Assembly (NCBI GenBank): GCA_030704615.1
Contig: CM060731.1
Span: 34,038,001-34,102,000 of the forward strand
Source: Takakia lepidozioides
Lineage: Eukaryota; Streptophyta; Takakiopsida; Takakiales; Takakiaceae
Direction: 5' to 3'
DNA: 64,000 nucleotides
How positions within the stretch are numbered: position 1 is the first letter of the stretch; the number at the start of each line of letters is the position of its first letter. The notes beneath the pieces are model-generated. The model was not told the DNA's origin and ran no database searches. It was given only the letters and a program-made list of their open reading frames with translations. The position numbers were made by a program, and so were the translations under genes. Positions 44,901-56,851 of the stretch are shown here, piece by piece.

Positions 44901-47900
44901 GCTGGCATTGACACTGACATTGCACTAGGAGTGAGGTTGGTTCCTTCACCCCACCGAAAGTCCCTTTAGCCAGGAATAGATGTGACAAATGTGGTTGCAC
45001 TGCCAGTCACACTGGCACATAAACATGACAACAGAAAAAGAGATTGAGGAAAAGAAAACTTAAATGGTCAATGTAGAAACCCAATGTTTCCAAGCAAGAT
45101 TCATCGCAAATGCAGGGCCTCAGACTTTGAGACATGAGAAAATTTTGTCACATCCACAGGAGGGGGGCCTTCTGGGTCCTAGAGAACTGCAAGAGAAAAT
45201 CCAAAGAGTGTGTGACAAAAATAACGTCCATGGAAAGCTCAAAGAGCCTGAGAGAGCTTGTAAGAAAGTTTGTAATCTACACACAAGGTGCCATGTGACA
45301 AATTAGAGCAAGAGAAACTACATACAGAGAGAAACAAAGTGTGTATGTCGGTTTGTGAGGAGCAGGGTTAAGTAGACAGAATTGGGAACCACCAATCAGT
45401 GTACTGTTGGATGGCTTTGATGCATGAGCCTCCAATATGTATACAGAGTGACAGTGTGCATGGGGAGAGGAGGGAGGGAGACTGGTGGGAGAGCAGATGT
45501 TGCCACTCCCAGAGCGGCAGGCTCACTCCACCATTGGAACTCACAGCAAGTTGGGAGAGAAATGTATCATTTCTACTGGAGGCCCAGATTGAGAGTTAGG
45601 TAATCAGCTGTATTGATCAAGAGGTAAAACATGTTCACTATGGTTTGAGAGGTCTCATTCATTGATCTGCGCTGCATCATGTTATCGTACAAATATCCTG
45701 TCAATGGAATCCAAGACTGAAGGTGGGTACGTGCTGTGGCATCAGGATCATGGGAGAACTGCCATGGACCTGCCACGAACAGCATCTGCTAGGACAAGGA
45801 AAATCAAGACTGTTGCAGCCATGGTATCCTTCCTCTTCTCATACACAGCTCATATTAATTCAATTTTTTCTGTTTCCTCTCAACGAAGAACCTTATCAAG
45901 TGATACAATCTGTGCAACGACAGGAAAGTCTCAAGCGCCTTTCCAGACCCAGAACAGCATTATATCAACGATGTGCCCAAACCAAAGCCTTGATGGAAGA
46001 GGAGCAGATGTCTGAATGTTCGTTCAAGGTCCCGCCCGCCTCCCCCCCGCCCCAACACACACACATATTTTTCTGGCACTACTCCGGCCCCCTATCTACC
46101 ACCATACCTACATGTATAGTGGCTGAATCTTTTGTTTCATCTGGACCTTGGATGTTTATCTGAACAACTCTTGACTCTACGGAGGTGTAGCTCCATAGGG
46201 TGGCTAACCCAGCAACAATGCTCCAGATCACTCAGAGTTTTAGGTTTTAAAATGCAGGCAGTAATGTTTTTCCCACCTGAGTGTCTCAAAGGGTGACCAA
46301 AGTACCAAGCTGAGATAAATGAATCAGTTTATGTACTCGTGTGCAGCCTATTGTGGGGAGGAGGCCAGACCCCAGATCAAAGCTCTATGCTCCTATTGTT
46401 GACCGTCTTGGTGAGATGAGGCAACGTGTTGACTTCCGGAAACGGGTATGTCCTACCTTGTCTCTGATGTTAATAGGCAGATATTAAAGTTATTACTAAG
46501 AGATCAAGTGACTGGAAGCCCTACATCAATCTCAAAATTCATCGGGAAGTCTATACTTGTTTTTGCCTTCAATGCATCACAAGAAGAGGTTTTCACAGCC
46601 TACCAGACAAGGCTCCAACTGCCAGGTGGGGTCACTCCCCGACATCCAAACAGCATATCACCTAAGAGTTATATAGAAATCATGTGACTCTGAATGAACA
46701 TCGAAGAACAAAGAAAGATGATTACGTCTTTGGTCACTTCATTCCCAGACAGACCAGGCCTGGAAAAGCTGGTGATCCTTACTATTTCTGGCTCTGGTTT
46801 TGTTTCCTCTCTCTGGTTTTTTCCCATTTTGTCCCATAAGCTCGTTGAGCTTTCCGCGGACGTGATAAGTACCATTTTATTTCATCAATGACAACTGCAT
46901 GGATTTGCTTGTCTTTGTTAAGTAAGGTTCACAAATGATAAATATCTTCTTCCCAGATCACTGAGAAGGTTGAAGCATATCATGTATGAGAAGTAGGAAG
47001 ATGATTAAATTGTGGTCGATACTGTTCAAAACCAAACATGACGAGCACTAGAGTCCACTTTTGATGTTCATTGAGACCTTGAGTTTTCCATTCTATCATT
47101 GAGTTTTGAGTCACTGAGGTTTGATAGTCAGTATGCTGCACCTTTAGAGAACCTTGTCCCATTAGTTCCAGAGACAGAGTTTCTGAACAAATGCATTGAT
47201 ATAGATTCAGATTCAAATTGCCACTTTTGGAAACTTTTTCTGCCTCAGACTGTTTGGTTTTGTGTTGTGTTGTCGTAGGCTCGAAAAGTGATAGAGAAGG
47301 AAGAGTTGGACCACTGCTCCTTTTGGCCTCGAATTAATATAGGATCAGTGCACCTGGATATGAGGGCCTACCAGCCCATTCATGAGCGACTGGAAGAGCT
47401 TCTGGTTGGCATTCTATCCTCAGCCTTTCCCAGGATGCTATTGTTATGATGGGATTCTGCCTTAGATTCCATTGGTGTGGGCTGCAAATGAAAATGCAGC
47501 CAAGTTTAGTTCGGCTATATTTAGGCACCTCAAGTCTAAAGCCTTTCTGGGGAGTACTAGAGATTATTTTTGATCATATGGCATGAATTCAATCAAGAGT
47601 AGTTTAACACTGTCAAAGGAGACCGTCTCTGTCAGCAAGATAAGCAAAGAAAACCAAATAGTAGGCCACATGTACCCTTGATTTGCAAACCACTGGAGGG
47701 ATCCCTTATGATGGACGGCGGAAAGTATAATTCTCTCAGATTCAAGGTGCAAACTGCACTGGTGTCTGTGTTGCATCACAGTATAACACAGAAGGCACGT
47801 CATGTCTCTTTCCTACTAAACTTTTTGCCAACCTTTTTGATCAAATGAAAACATTGGGCAGTTGTGTCTGTGATATCAGAGAAAGAGGGATGAGAGAATT

Positions 47901-50900
47901 GTGCAGGCAAGAGCCCAGGAGGCAAAGGATATGGGGCTCTCCTTCAAGCCGGAAATCAACCAGAATTCTCTTCGTCTTTGCAAGCAGGCACATTCTGTTC
48001 CTAATCCATCCCTTTGCAACTCGACATGCCTTTGAAAATGTTTCCATCTTTGATCTTCAAGTCCATCCACGTCTTCATTTGTAGCTGTTCTGTTTTGGCC
48101 TGTGTCCTGCCCATGCCTTCGTTTTGCAATCAGCCTTACATCTCGTTGTTGCAGTGATGATGCTTTATTCTGCAGTTTCCCAGCAGGTCCTGTCTGGCCT
48201 TCTGTACAGCCCAGTTGATCTATGAAGGGTCAGACCCTTCGAGGAAGTGTTGTCCTTCCAAATCTCTGGCCATCATAGACTGAGCGCAGGGTGTATAGCT
48301 ACAGCAAATATAGGTTATTGAGTACATTCTGATCAGTTTGGCATTGCTCCTAAGATGGTGGCAGTGGCATCAAGATAATAAATTCCATTTCTATGTCATT
48401 CTGTTGACAGGTGTTCACATCTACGAGACTCGGATGTCAACCATTAACTCTAAGTCACATCCGCTTTTGGATGGGTGCAGAAAGCATTGGAGGCAATAGA
48501 TGTGCCGGACCGGCTGACCAGTTCTAGCCTTGATGGGAGTGGAGAGCCTCAGGTATACTACTGTGTCCTGGCTTCATCAAGATCCTTACAGATTTAGCAC
48601 GAACATATTCAGCTCAAACTGCCTGTTCACATGTGACCAAGGATTTTGCACTGTTCATACACCTAATATCTCTCTCTCACTCCACTCTGTTTTTCTGTCC
48701 CTCTCTCAATGAAGCAAGCGTTTGGTAGTGGGCCCCCTTCTTTATCCCTTAGTTCCTTCCCCACTTCGCACCCCTTTCCTGCTGTCCAAAATGAGCCTGG
48801 ATCTATGGCCACGAGGCTTTGGCGAACACAGATTCATTGGTACATCCCTGTCGCCTGCAGGCCAAATTATACAGGCCAAAGGATGAGTGCACTTTTTCAC
48901 CAGAGATAAATCCAAACACAGATACCATATTGGCAGGGTTCAAGTTCGAAGGCTGTGATTTTCTCTCACGCCAACAACAGTTTGTACATAAAATGGAGTG
49001 GCGCAAGGTACAGCCCTTGTTCGGCAGTTTGATAGCCATTTTAAATGCAATATGAACCTGTATATGATCAACTCATGTTTCTGCACTCTAGAAGGTAACT
49101 CTTGGACTGTCACAGCTCGTGCTCCAATCTTCATCCCTGGTGCGACAGATTGAAGTAGGTCAATGAGCATTGGACTACATGAGATCTAGGTTGATGCGAG
49201 GATTGTTGTGTGCACAATCCTGGTACACCACCTTGAATCATGAGTATGCCTTGTAGAGAGCAAATCCTCTGGTTTTTCTTTCGATATCCAGTGCACATGC
49301 TCAAATGAAGAACAACTCAATGTCCAGGAAATAGAATAGGAGACTGCTTGTCCTCCTAAGCACACTTTCCTAGCTGCAAGATGTATACAACATGCCATGA
49401 ACAAAAATGAACTTGCCTGTTGTTGTACCTAGAGGTGCAGCAGCGAACACTAACCAAAGTAGTTGATTGTGAAGTCCGAGCTACAGGTGAATAGTCAATC
49501 CGGTGCAAGGTCCAGAGAAATCTGGCTACTCTTTTGATCTACTTTCCACTCACAGTCCGTTAGATTCACATATTAAATTATCAAACTTAGTATGTTGTGG
49601 GTGCAGAGAATGAAAGAGCAAGAAGTCCCTATCAACTTAACATTCCAACCAAAGACTGGAAACGCTTCTTTTATTTTGCGGTTTTCTCCATTTTCAGAAT
49701 GCAATGATGAGACACTCACTGAACGAGTGCACAGACTTGCTCATGGAGACAGTCAGCACCGCTGTCGTACCCGTCAACGAATTTCTGTGAGTGCAATGAG
49801 TGCTTTACCTCGGTACAGAAATTACCCTCTGTGTTCTCCAGTTTCAACCTACTCGTATGAAGTTGATCTTTCTGCTCGCTGTTCAATCTGTTCACAGAAC
49901 CTGGTGATGCAGATACTTTGGAAACATGGTTTTCTTTTGATTAAAATGTTTGTAGATTTAGTTTTCTCCCTCATGCAGTGCACCAAATAAATCATGGGGA
50001 CAAGGCAGATGAAGACGATTACGATCACAGGAGGCCAATAGAGCCTATGGGACATGGTAGACCAACAAAAGAAACCAAAGGATTTGTGTTGTCATTATCG
50101 ATGGCAGCTCACCCAGCACTTTTCCAGTGATGCACCTCTCACTCACTCTGCTTCTTGTGGTCTTCGGAGCAGGATAACTACTATGCCCAGTTTGATTTCC
50201 AACCACAAATTAATAAGAATTCGCGTTCTATGGGACGAACTCCGACTATTCGTGATCTCTATGTTGTGAGTTGCTTTCTCCTTTTTGCTGATGGCGCACA
50301 GAAAATGAGGCCTCACATGCCTTGTATCGGTTGAGCGGAATCAGAGAACAGTCAGAAAACCAGTGATTGACAGTTGAATCAATAGCCCACTAATCTCAAA
50401 AACTGGTCATCATTTCAAATTTGTGTGGCTTGTTCGTTTTAAGCGTTTTAGACTACTATTGTGGGCACTTCAAGATATGGCCACAGGAGACTCGGTAAAG
50501 TGTACTGTGATGTATATTATCACTCTGACAATTTGCAGCGTAAATTGTCAACTGCAGTTGATCTTGTCGACATCCTCCCAAAGAAGTAGTGTGTGGGATT
50601 GCTGACCAGCTTGACCATCAAGAGTTTTTGCAACTGCAGTGTTGTCTACATTTACAGAGGGTTGGTGCCCTTAAAGATCCGTTGTAGATGGGTTGCCCAT
50701 CACCAAATGATTAAACATCAAATCTCATGTGAGCTTCATGGTTTAAATGGGAGGACTTTGACTGACTCGATACCCTTGCAACGCCCACAGAATGAGAGTG
50801 GAAAACGGCGAAAGGCGGCACAGAAACAAAAGGTTTACCAGGAGCTTCATGAGAAGTGCACCTTTCACCCTGAGGTAAGCATTCTAATTTTTGCTGTTGA

Positions 50901-52866
50901 GACTAGTTCCTATACAGTAGTTCCCCTCTAACCTTCTTGTTCAGCTAGTTTTGCCCATCTCTCTTCTCTATTGTGAAGGGGTTGGGTGGAGCAGGTGAAT
51001 GTCCATAAATCAAGTGATGAGGTGGAAAATATTCTCCACCACCGCCGCAAGTTCCGGAAGGTGGTTTGCATCCCACTTTTGCCAAACTTCTGCTTGCTTT
51101 GTAAACTTTGTTTGTCTGTGAATTCCTGCTGTTTTTCTAGGTTCTTTCCTTGCTATGAAGAACACTTGAATGCCCACAGGAACTTGGTATAAAGAGCCAC
51201 AAGAGAACCAAAAGGGCACTTGCTCTAAGAAGCATGGTTGGAACTCATAGCTAAAGCCTTCTACCAAGGACAAGCAATCTCTGAAAAGACAGCAGTATTT
51301 ATCTCTGATCAGGACACAAGAGAGTGTACTCATAAGACGTTGTTTGCCGTAGCCTTGTGGCCATTGACTCAGTTTGAGCGGAACCCAAAGGTACAGAAAC
51401 TACCTTTGTCAGGGGCTGACGCTGGTAGTATGACTTCCCTAGGAACAGACAATTATCCGAGTTTTCCGGATATCTTCTACAAATCCCTTCACACAAGCAT
51501 CAATCTGCTGTGTGTGGTTTGCCCAATAACTAGGCCCCAAAAGGGCCTGGGCTTTTGGCTCAGCCTCAAGACTTTCAAAGTTGGTAAACAGACTTCAGGC
51601 ACAATTCCCTTGATGGATTTGAAGAGCGCGTCTCTCTCGTTAGAGTACCCAGGACAATGAACCAGAAAATGAATATTGTCTTCAGGTTGCCCACACAACG
51701 AGCAATTGCAATCCCTCTTTCCTCTCTGCATCTGTTTGCTGTTCAAAGGTAGGCTTCCCGCCCTGAGTTCAAATTTCATTGTAGTGCCGAGGGTGGGTAA
51801 ACCCTTGAGGTCATCCAAGATGGCCTCTCCCATGTCACAGACTGGAAACAAGCTCAGGGAAGTTTTCTACCTAACTTCATTGATCAGGACACGAGAGAGA
51901 AAGAGAGATCAGATGCTGCACAAACAAGAGTGACCATTAAAGATTAGGAGGAAATGCTGATCATGGCAGGATGAAGCCAAGAGCCAGGAGGCAGAGCGGG
52001 TGATGAAGGAGGTTGAAGAGGTGAAGGAGTGCACATTCACACCCACAGTAAACCCAATGCCTCCCAAAGAGAAGGAACCTGTGGTCATTAAAGGACTTGG
52101 CCGCCACCTGGAGCTTCAGGATCGGGCAAAACAAATGAAACGAGACCAGGAGGAGTGGGAGCGAAAAGTCTTCTTCTCTCATGTAACGAGCCATTCCCTC
52201 AAACCACTGAGTGATGCCTGCCCAATTTCTACTTGACAAAAGCAAAGGAGAGAAGGGGAAGTGAGAGATACACAAAAAAAACTCGCCACTCTGTATTCAC
52301 TGAGCTCAGGGACATGCATTTCTACGTTAAATGTTGGAGATGTGAGGTTCAAGAGAGTAGTGAGAGCTGCTGTGATATGTTTTGGAGAGGTTTGAATATA
52401 TCGACCACTAGCAACAGTGAGACTTGTCCATGTTGGAAGAGTAAGTAGGTATAATTCTTGAACTAGTTGTACAAAGTAATCGTATACAAGGTACAATTAC
52501 TAGCCAATGAGAGGGAAGGCTTCTGTCGCTGGCATTTTGTTCCGAACTTCAAACTTGAATCTTGATATGGGTATCACGGGACTGCTTATATAGGCTTGTG
52601 AGCTGCCCAAGCGACAATACACAATACCCAAGCCCTTCGTACTTCACAGTGGACGACCCAGAAGCAAAGGGTCCCAATTGTGCTCCCATCACTGCATCTC
52701 ATGCATTGACTTCAAATGGAGGGCCACCTCACGCCATCAAAGTCGTCCCAATAGCTGGAACAGTGAAGGGGATTGTTTGCCCCCCCCAACCCCCAACACG
52801 ACTTCCTTGGAGGAAAGAGGGCCTCCTGAAAGAGAAATTGGGGACTTGGTGAAAGATGGTGACTGA
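38936..52866 (+). CDS. Repeat protein with TFxPxIN motifs and C-terminal GLGRxLEL block (flagellar/centriolar type)
   Basis: Exons 38936-39108, 39425-39760 (Ser-rich), 43938-44169, 45889-46028, 46347-46445, 47279-47404, 47880-~47990, 48861-49007, 49607-49786, about 50140-50265, 50791-50874, 50995-51060, 51970-52182 and 52594-52866. Most join in phase. The recurring motif is CSFKP, CSFWPRIN, LSFKPEINQNS, CTFSPEINPN, LTFQPK, DFQPQINKNS, CTFHPE and CTFTPTVN, usually followed by basic residues. Near the end come VVIKGLGRHLELQDRAK and QYTIPKPF. Such 'F-x-P-x-I-N' proteins are frequent in flagellated algae and protists; function is not established, and a role in axoneme or basal body is inference. 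The 5' end is missing, and the exons near 47.9-48.5 and 50.1 kb are uncertain (an in-frame TGA at 50128). Confidence 0.7.
40480..40615 (+). mobile_element. LINE B 3' end
   Basis: The stretch from AGTAGTTGCTTTTGGGCTGC through TTGTCCCATAAGCTCTTTGAG and ACTATAAAGTACC to (ATTTC)n is shared with 42420-42560, 43700-43835 and 46795-46885. The upstream open end reads DQKCLAAYLHKALTLRQSLEQ and stops, giving the C-terminus of the LINE B protein. Confidence 0.75.
40620..40789 (+). mobile_element. LINE B fragment, part 1 (interrupted by LINE A2)
   Basis: The plus strand reads LLRALGRFRVGSHSLRIETG, the region before the C-terminal zinc finger. It continues after the LINE A2 insertion at 42201. The duplicated target CGGATAGA is at 40782-40789 and 42193-42200. 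Confidence 0.75.
40790..42192 (-). mobile_element. LINE A2, 5'-truncated copy with an intact frame
   Basis: 457-residue open frame (42169-40796) running from the catalytic FADD through the thumb to the zinc knuckle [17 protein letters not shown] and the end of the protein. It is nearly the same as LINE A1 but without its stop or frame shift, so it arrived recently. It has 8-bp target duplications (CGGATAGA) and ends ...GTCTTGTGAGTACAA. The first part of the reverse transcriptase is missing, so it is not autonomous. Confidence 0.9.
42201..42560 (+). mobile_element. LINE B fragment, part 2
   Basis: Continues ETGRWEN and a degraded C-terminal zinc finger (EEHFFFHCPFYYEIRGRF), then DQKCLAAYLHGALTLTESPEQ and stop, then CCCATAAGCTCTTTGAG and (CATTTC)n. 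A one-base shift lies near 42235. Confidence 0.75.
42690..42890 (+). mobile_element. LINE B fragment, degraded
   Basis: GGGCATTGGGAAGGTTCAGGG through ATGGGACAACCTGG corresponds to the RFRVGSHSLRIETGRW region of LINE B, with frame shifts. Part of the intron of the TFxPxIN gene. Confidence 0.55.
43005..43260 (-). pseudogene. Ty3/gypsy reverse transcriptase N-terminal fragment
   Basis: Minus strand: YRESVKERSIIHDEIKRML, AGVIRPPVSPWASPIVLIGK, DGSTRFCDDFRKLNAITK. These are the first reverse-transcriptase blocks of a gypsy element different from the one at 13-19.8 kb. It is truncated before the catalytic site. Confidence 0.8.
43315..43656 (+). pseudogene. LTR-element integrase C-terminal fragment
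   Basis: Plus strand: LSKAQLAQAMQYNRRVVY, GQTVCVKVQHG, KTCIEGPYLIYEMTAGN. This matches the post-core integrase region (GPY/F-like) of gypsy elements. It is oriented opposite to the adjacent reverse-transcriptase fragment, so an inversion or two insertions are needed. It runs into a LINE B 3' end at 43656. Confidence 0.6.
43657..43835 (+). mobile_element. LINE B 3' end, degenerate
   Basis: GATCAGAAATGCTTGGCAGC, then GGGCTGC, CCCATGAGCTCTTTGGGC and TAAAGTGTCATTTTATCTC: an older copy of the tail seen at 40480-40615. Confidence 0.65.
46780..46890 (+). mobile_element. LINE B 3' tail
   Basis: TTTCTGGCTCTGGTTTTG through GTCCCATAAGCTCGTTGAGC and GATAAGTACCATTTTATTTC. It lies in an intron of the TFxPxIN gene. 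Confidence 0.7.
51325..51880 (-). mobile_element. LINE A3, 556-bp truncated copy
   Basis: Minus strand carries the last part of the LINE A frame, with the zinc knuckle CSLCGQPEDNIHFLVHC, then a frame shift near 51590. It is flanked by 19-bp duplications TGATCAGGACACRAGAGAG at 51306-51324 and 51881-51899. It is in the intron before the exon at 51970. Confidence 0.85.
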
Positions 52867-52904
52867 AGTGAGTGTGTGACTTGATCCCTCACTGTTTCAC
52901 TGTA

Positions 52905-52906
52905 TG

Positions 52907-52946
<40 letters not shown>

Positions 52947-52980
52947 CTCTCATTTCATTTCATTTCATTTCTCTCTAAAG
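52905..52980 (+). repeat. (TC)n tract joined to a LINE B (CATTTC)n tail
   Basis: A run of CT dinucleotides is followed by CATTTCATTTCATTTC. Two short LINE A ends (GGCTAYGGYAAACAA, then GTCTTRTGAGTAC) follow at 52985-53063. Confidence 0.8.
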
Positions 52981-53069
52981 GCTGGCCACAAGGCTACGGC
53001 AAACAACGTCTTATGAGTACAATCTCTCTAAAGGCTATGGTAAACAAAGTCTTGTGAGTACATTCTCTT

Positions 53070-53560
53070 TCTCTAAACTGATCCTGCTAGATGAAGCTGA
53101 CTTGGAGGCTGAAGTGTCTAAGGCCATGTCGGCAGCATAAAAGTTGTCCAAACAACATGGAGTTAGGCATAAGACTTCCCTGAACTTGTTTCCAGTTTGT
53201 GACATGGGTGAGGACCTTAAGGATGATCTGAAGGACCGGCACCAGACTGAAATCTGAACTCAGGGCAGGAAGTCTACCTCTGAACAATAAACAGATGCAG
53301 AGATGAAAAGGAGATTGTCGATGCCCCATGTGTGGGTGGCCTGAAGACAATGTCCATTTTCTGATACAATGTCTGGGGCATTCTCATCAGAGTGTGACCG
53401 GACCATCAAGAACATAGTCCCTGCACCTCTATTCACCAACTTTCAAAATCTCGAGGCTTAGCCTTGAGCCTGGCCCTGTTGGGGTCTAATTGCTAGGCAA
53501 CTCACACACAACAGAAGCCTGAACTAATTGTTTATACCAAGGTAAGTCCCACTACTGGAG
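53070..53560 (+). mobile_element. LINE A5, old degraded copy
   Basis: Matches the LINE A region from [16 protein letters not shown] through the zinc knuckle (CPMCGWPEDNVHFLIQC-like reading) with several stops and shifts. It is downstream of the TFxPxIN gene's stop codon. Confidence 0.7.
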
Positions 53561-53599
53561 TGAGCCCCTCTCTTAGTGTCTGTTGTCTGTTCCCTTTTG

Positions 53600-53735
53600 T
53601 TCTACCCAAACTCTTCTTCCCATGGGCCATCTGTGGATGTCTTTCTTTCTTGTGGCCTAATTACTTATCTGCCCCTTTATCTCCCTCCCTTCTGAGGGCA
53701 TTGGGGCGATTCAGGGTGGGCTGGAAAGCAGACAA
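53600..53735 (+). mobile_element. LINE B fragment
   Basis: TTCTGAGGGCATTGGGGCGATTCAGG encodes LLRALGRFRVG, the same block as at 40740-40780. The copy ends soon after. Confidence 0.6.
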
Positions 53736-53746
53736 TTGCTAAACAT

Positions 53747-53968
53747 GTGATGGGTGTGTCAACTTTGCATGATGTGATGCCTTGTGTAGAAGCTTTTGTA
53801 ACTCGAACTGTAGGGGTCGAATTGAAGAAGGTGAAGTCATCCTTCAAGCAGCATTTAGCTGCTTTAAACATAGTGGTAGAGTGGGCTTTTGGAGATAAGG
53901 TGAGATTGGTCAATCTCCCAAAGTTGACGTGTGAAGAGGTTATAGAGCTTTGTCTAGATAAAGTGTAG
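53747..53968 (+). other. Unidentified 73-codon open frame
   Basis: MMGVSTLHDVMPCVEAFVT to VIELCLDKV. The composition is protein-like and it follows a LINE B fragment directly. No family is recognised. It may be a piece of a transposon protein or one exon of an unknown gene. Confidence 0.25.
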
Positions 53969-54139
53969 CTATATACCATAATAGTTTAAGAACGTGATCC
54001 ACTTGAGCATATTATTCAATGGAATGAAGTGATTCTTGCATACAATTGCATGTGCATGATTCTTGTATGATTGCATGATGGCATATGCATGATTCTTACA
54101 TATATCTGGTGCAATTAGCACATAAAAACAGTATAAGGA

Positions 54140-54420
54140 AGATATAGCAAAGGGACAGTCATGGGGAAATGAGGACACCAGCTGAAAACACCTAGGGAAA
54201 AATATCCTTGGGGAAAAGGGAAAAGCCATAATGGGAAAATTAATCATATAGGGAAAAAACAAAAAAGACTAAGTTCAAGAAACATGCAGGGGAAAAACCA
54301 ACAAAAATTACAAGGGAAAAAAGTATATATGAGGTGGAAAGAAAACCTAGGAAAAATGAATTTACATAAAAGAAATATACCGGGGAAAAACCCAGAAGGC
54401 AAAATCACACGGGGGATGTT
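54140..54420. repeat. GGGGAAAA-type repeat block
   Basis: GGGGAAAA or GGGAAAA recurs roughly every 15-40 bp on the plus strand, with A-rich spacers. No coding potential. Such purine blocks occur near the polypurine tracts of copia-like elements, but no LTR could be placed. Confidence 0.6.
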
Positions 54421-56777
54421 TCCGTTGAGGTCCAAGGGGTTGCACACTTCCCTGTGTGACGTGTATATGGTCGTGAGGCTCTAAGGGGTCCCCTTGAGGG
54501 AATCTGTCAAAAGCTCCTTGTGCTGGCATGACGACTCGCTGCATACATGATGTGGGTTCTGCGGTGGACCAATCGGTACTGGTGGTGCGTGGAGGCGACG
54601 AGAGTTTGCGTGAACGTGTTTGAGCTCCTGCAATCGCACACAAATAATCTTGCGTTACATTCAAGAAGTAGGTGCTGCAGTTTTGATTAGGTTGATACGA
54701 TTTCGATCTCCATTAATGACTGGCGTAGTAACGTGGAAACTGGAAGCTGGATTAGATTTGCAGATTGTATATGATTTCACCCGAAATTTTTAACTTAGAC
54801 ATCGAGAGCTAATTACTACATTCGTATGGATGCTTTCCAAATTACGTACCAGTTGCTGGAGACAAGCTAGGCTAACTCACTCGCCAAGGGAGGGGAGCTC
54901 TATTTTTTCAAGAAACGCGAGCCTGACCATCACCCGAGGCTGCTGGAGCGCCCTAGGAGTACATGCACGTCGCTAAATAACATTTGGACACAGCACCATG
55001 GAAGAGACGATATCTAGAATAGGTTGTACATACCTGCAAATCGTGCAATGCGGTGTTCGGTGTCCCGTTGGGAAAAACCAAATCATGCTCCCCATTGGAT
55101 GATGCCAGACCTGTAACGGGACACAACTGCAACCCTGAACATTACAGACTTCAAGGATGGGTCTATGGAGGATATCAGTTCTTGCTACAGCATTCCCTGG
55201 ACTACAGATTTATGCATGTATGAATTCTATTTGTTGAAGTCATGTGCAACTTCAAGCTGTGATATAAGCGCATTTACTGAAATGTCGTAGTTCTAGTTTA
55301 TACCGAGGTCACTTTCATGAGATTGTCGTTTCGGTAGCATGCAGTCCGATGTGGTAAAGTCTGTCATGACTTACTGATTTGAACGGGACTGGAAGGCCTG
55401 GAATGATGGTGGGGACACCTGCTACAGCGCCATGTGAAGGCCATAGAGGGCAACTGCTAGGTACAGGTGGCTGGTTACCAGTTGGGGGAGGTCACCTGGT
55501 CAAGAACGAAGGAAGAAGAAGATCGGTCAGGCAGGAGGGACGACACAGTGACTTCTGGGATGGCCTGCAGGATAAGGGAGATTAGTGATGATGTATAGAG
55601 AAGATAGCACGGTGTGGTGGTGGGTCAACCGGGAGTGTTACCTGGTACTGTGCTGTTAGAGCTAGCCGAATAGTTGCTGGTTTTTCTTACTGTGAGGAAC
55701 CAGAACTGCGATACCTCTCTACACAAAGTTAATAATTGTAAATCTTTTGAATAGAGTTCCAGCAAGAGCGAGCTTGTACTGGTTTTGATCTGAGTCAACT
55801 GGGTTCCTGTAACGATTGAGAGCAGAGGAGATAGTAACCTTAATTGTTGGCTGGCGGGGAAATCAGAAGAGGTTCAGATGCACACTATGTACCTCTGTGC
55901 AAAAGATGGCGCGAGCGTGTGCTTGCACCAGAGACATGGAAGACCTGCAAGCTACCAGTTATCACCAGTAGTTGGAGTATCAGCACTTTTGGGAGGGTAG
56001 ATTCAACGCAATGGTGCTTACGATCCTTCTGGGTGGCCATGTCGCCGGCTCCTCCCTCGGGTCCACAGTTTGTCTAGGTGAGCACTGCTGATCTCGTCCC
56101 AGCCAAAGTTCCTATCTCTCTTTCTACACCACCGAGCGGTGAAGAATGCGAGACTCAGAGTGATAAGTTTACAAAGCAACAAAACTAGAGCCCGTGGAGC
56201 CTCTAAAGCTATCATATTTCCCAGGGAAAATGTCTAAAAGTCGATGCATTGATTGGGCTCGTCCCAACTGGCGACTCTTTTGTCAAACGCACGGGCAGAG
56301 GGTGCAGAAATTCATGCGCTCGTCCTTCATTTCGATCCCTTGGAGTCAAGATGATCTTTACAATCGTGTACGAGATGACAAACCACACGTCCCTCGCCTA
56401 TATGTTTCTTATAATGTAATCTGTATATATATTAATATATATACCTATCAAATATCTTCTGTTAAGATCTTCTATAATGTACTGACTCATCTGTCAATGC
56501 ATTTCAATAAAGATGAGACGTGGGGAAGTCCAATCTGCACACCTGAACTTGCGCCAGAATATATCAACCATCGTCAAAACTAGATTTCAAGCAACGTCAG
56601 TTGTGATGTGATAGAGGCCAAATTGGTTAGTGGGCAACTGGTAATCGAACAGGTTCTCGAGACTCGAACAACCTGTAAGACACTGCTGCTTTCGCATTAA
56701 AAATTATCGTGTTGATGGAAGCTCAAGTGAAACTGTTTTGTAGCTCATGGTTGCAATGTCGTCCCACATTCAATTGT
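54421..56777. other. No gene recognised
   Basis: Several short open frames (55379-55585, 55844-56077, 56194-56583) lack recognisable domains and consistent splice structure. Tandem TATA-rich sequence occurs near 56400-56450. Confidence 0.4.
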
Positions 56778-56851
56778 GCTGGAGTAGCTCAGCTGGTTAG
56801 AGCGTGTGGCAGTTAACCACAAGGTCGGAGGTTGAATCCCTCCCTCTAACG
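56778..56851 (+). pseudogene. tRNA-Asn(GUU)-like sequence, damaged
   Basis: The cloverleaf can be drawn. The acceptor GCTGGAG pairs with CTCTAAC (one C-A mismatch). The D arm is GCTC/GAGC, the anticodon stem TGTGG/CCACA and the T stem GGAGG/CCTCC. The anticodon loop is CAGTTAA, so GUU is present but U33 is replaced by A. The T loop is TTGAATC, lacking the usual TTCGANT. Both changes argue against a working tRNA. It may be an old tRNA gene or the head of a tRNA-derived SINE. Confidence 0.7.
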
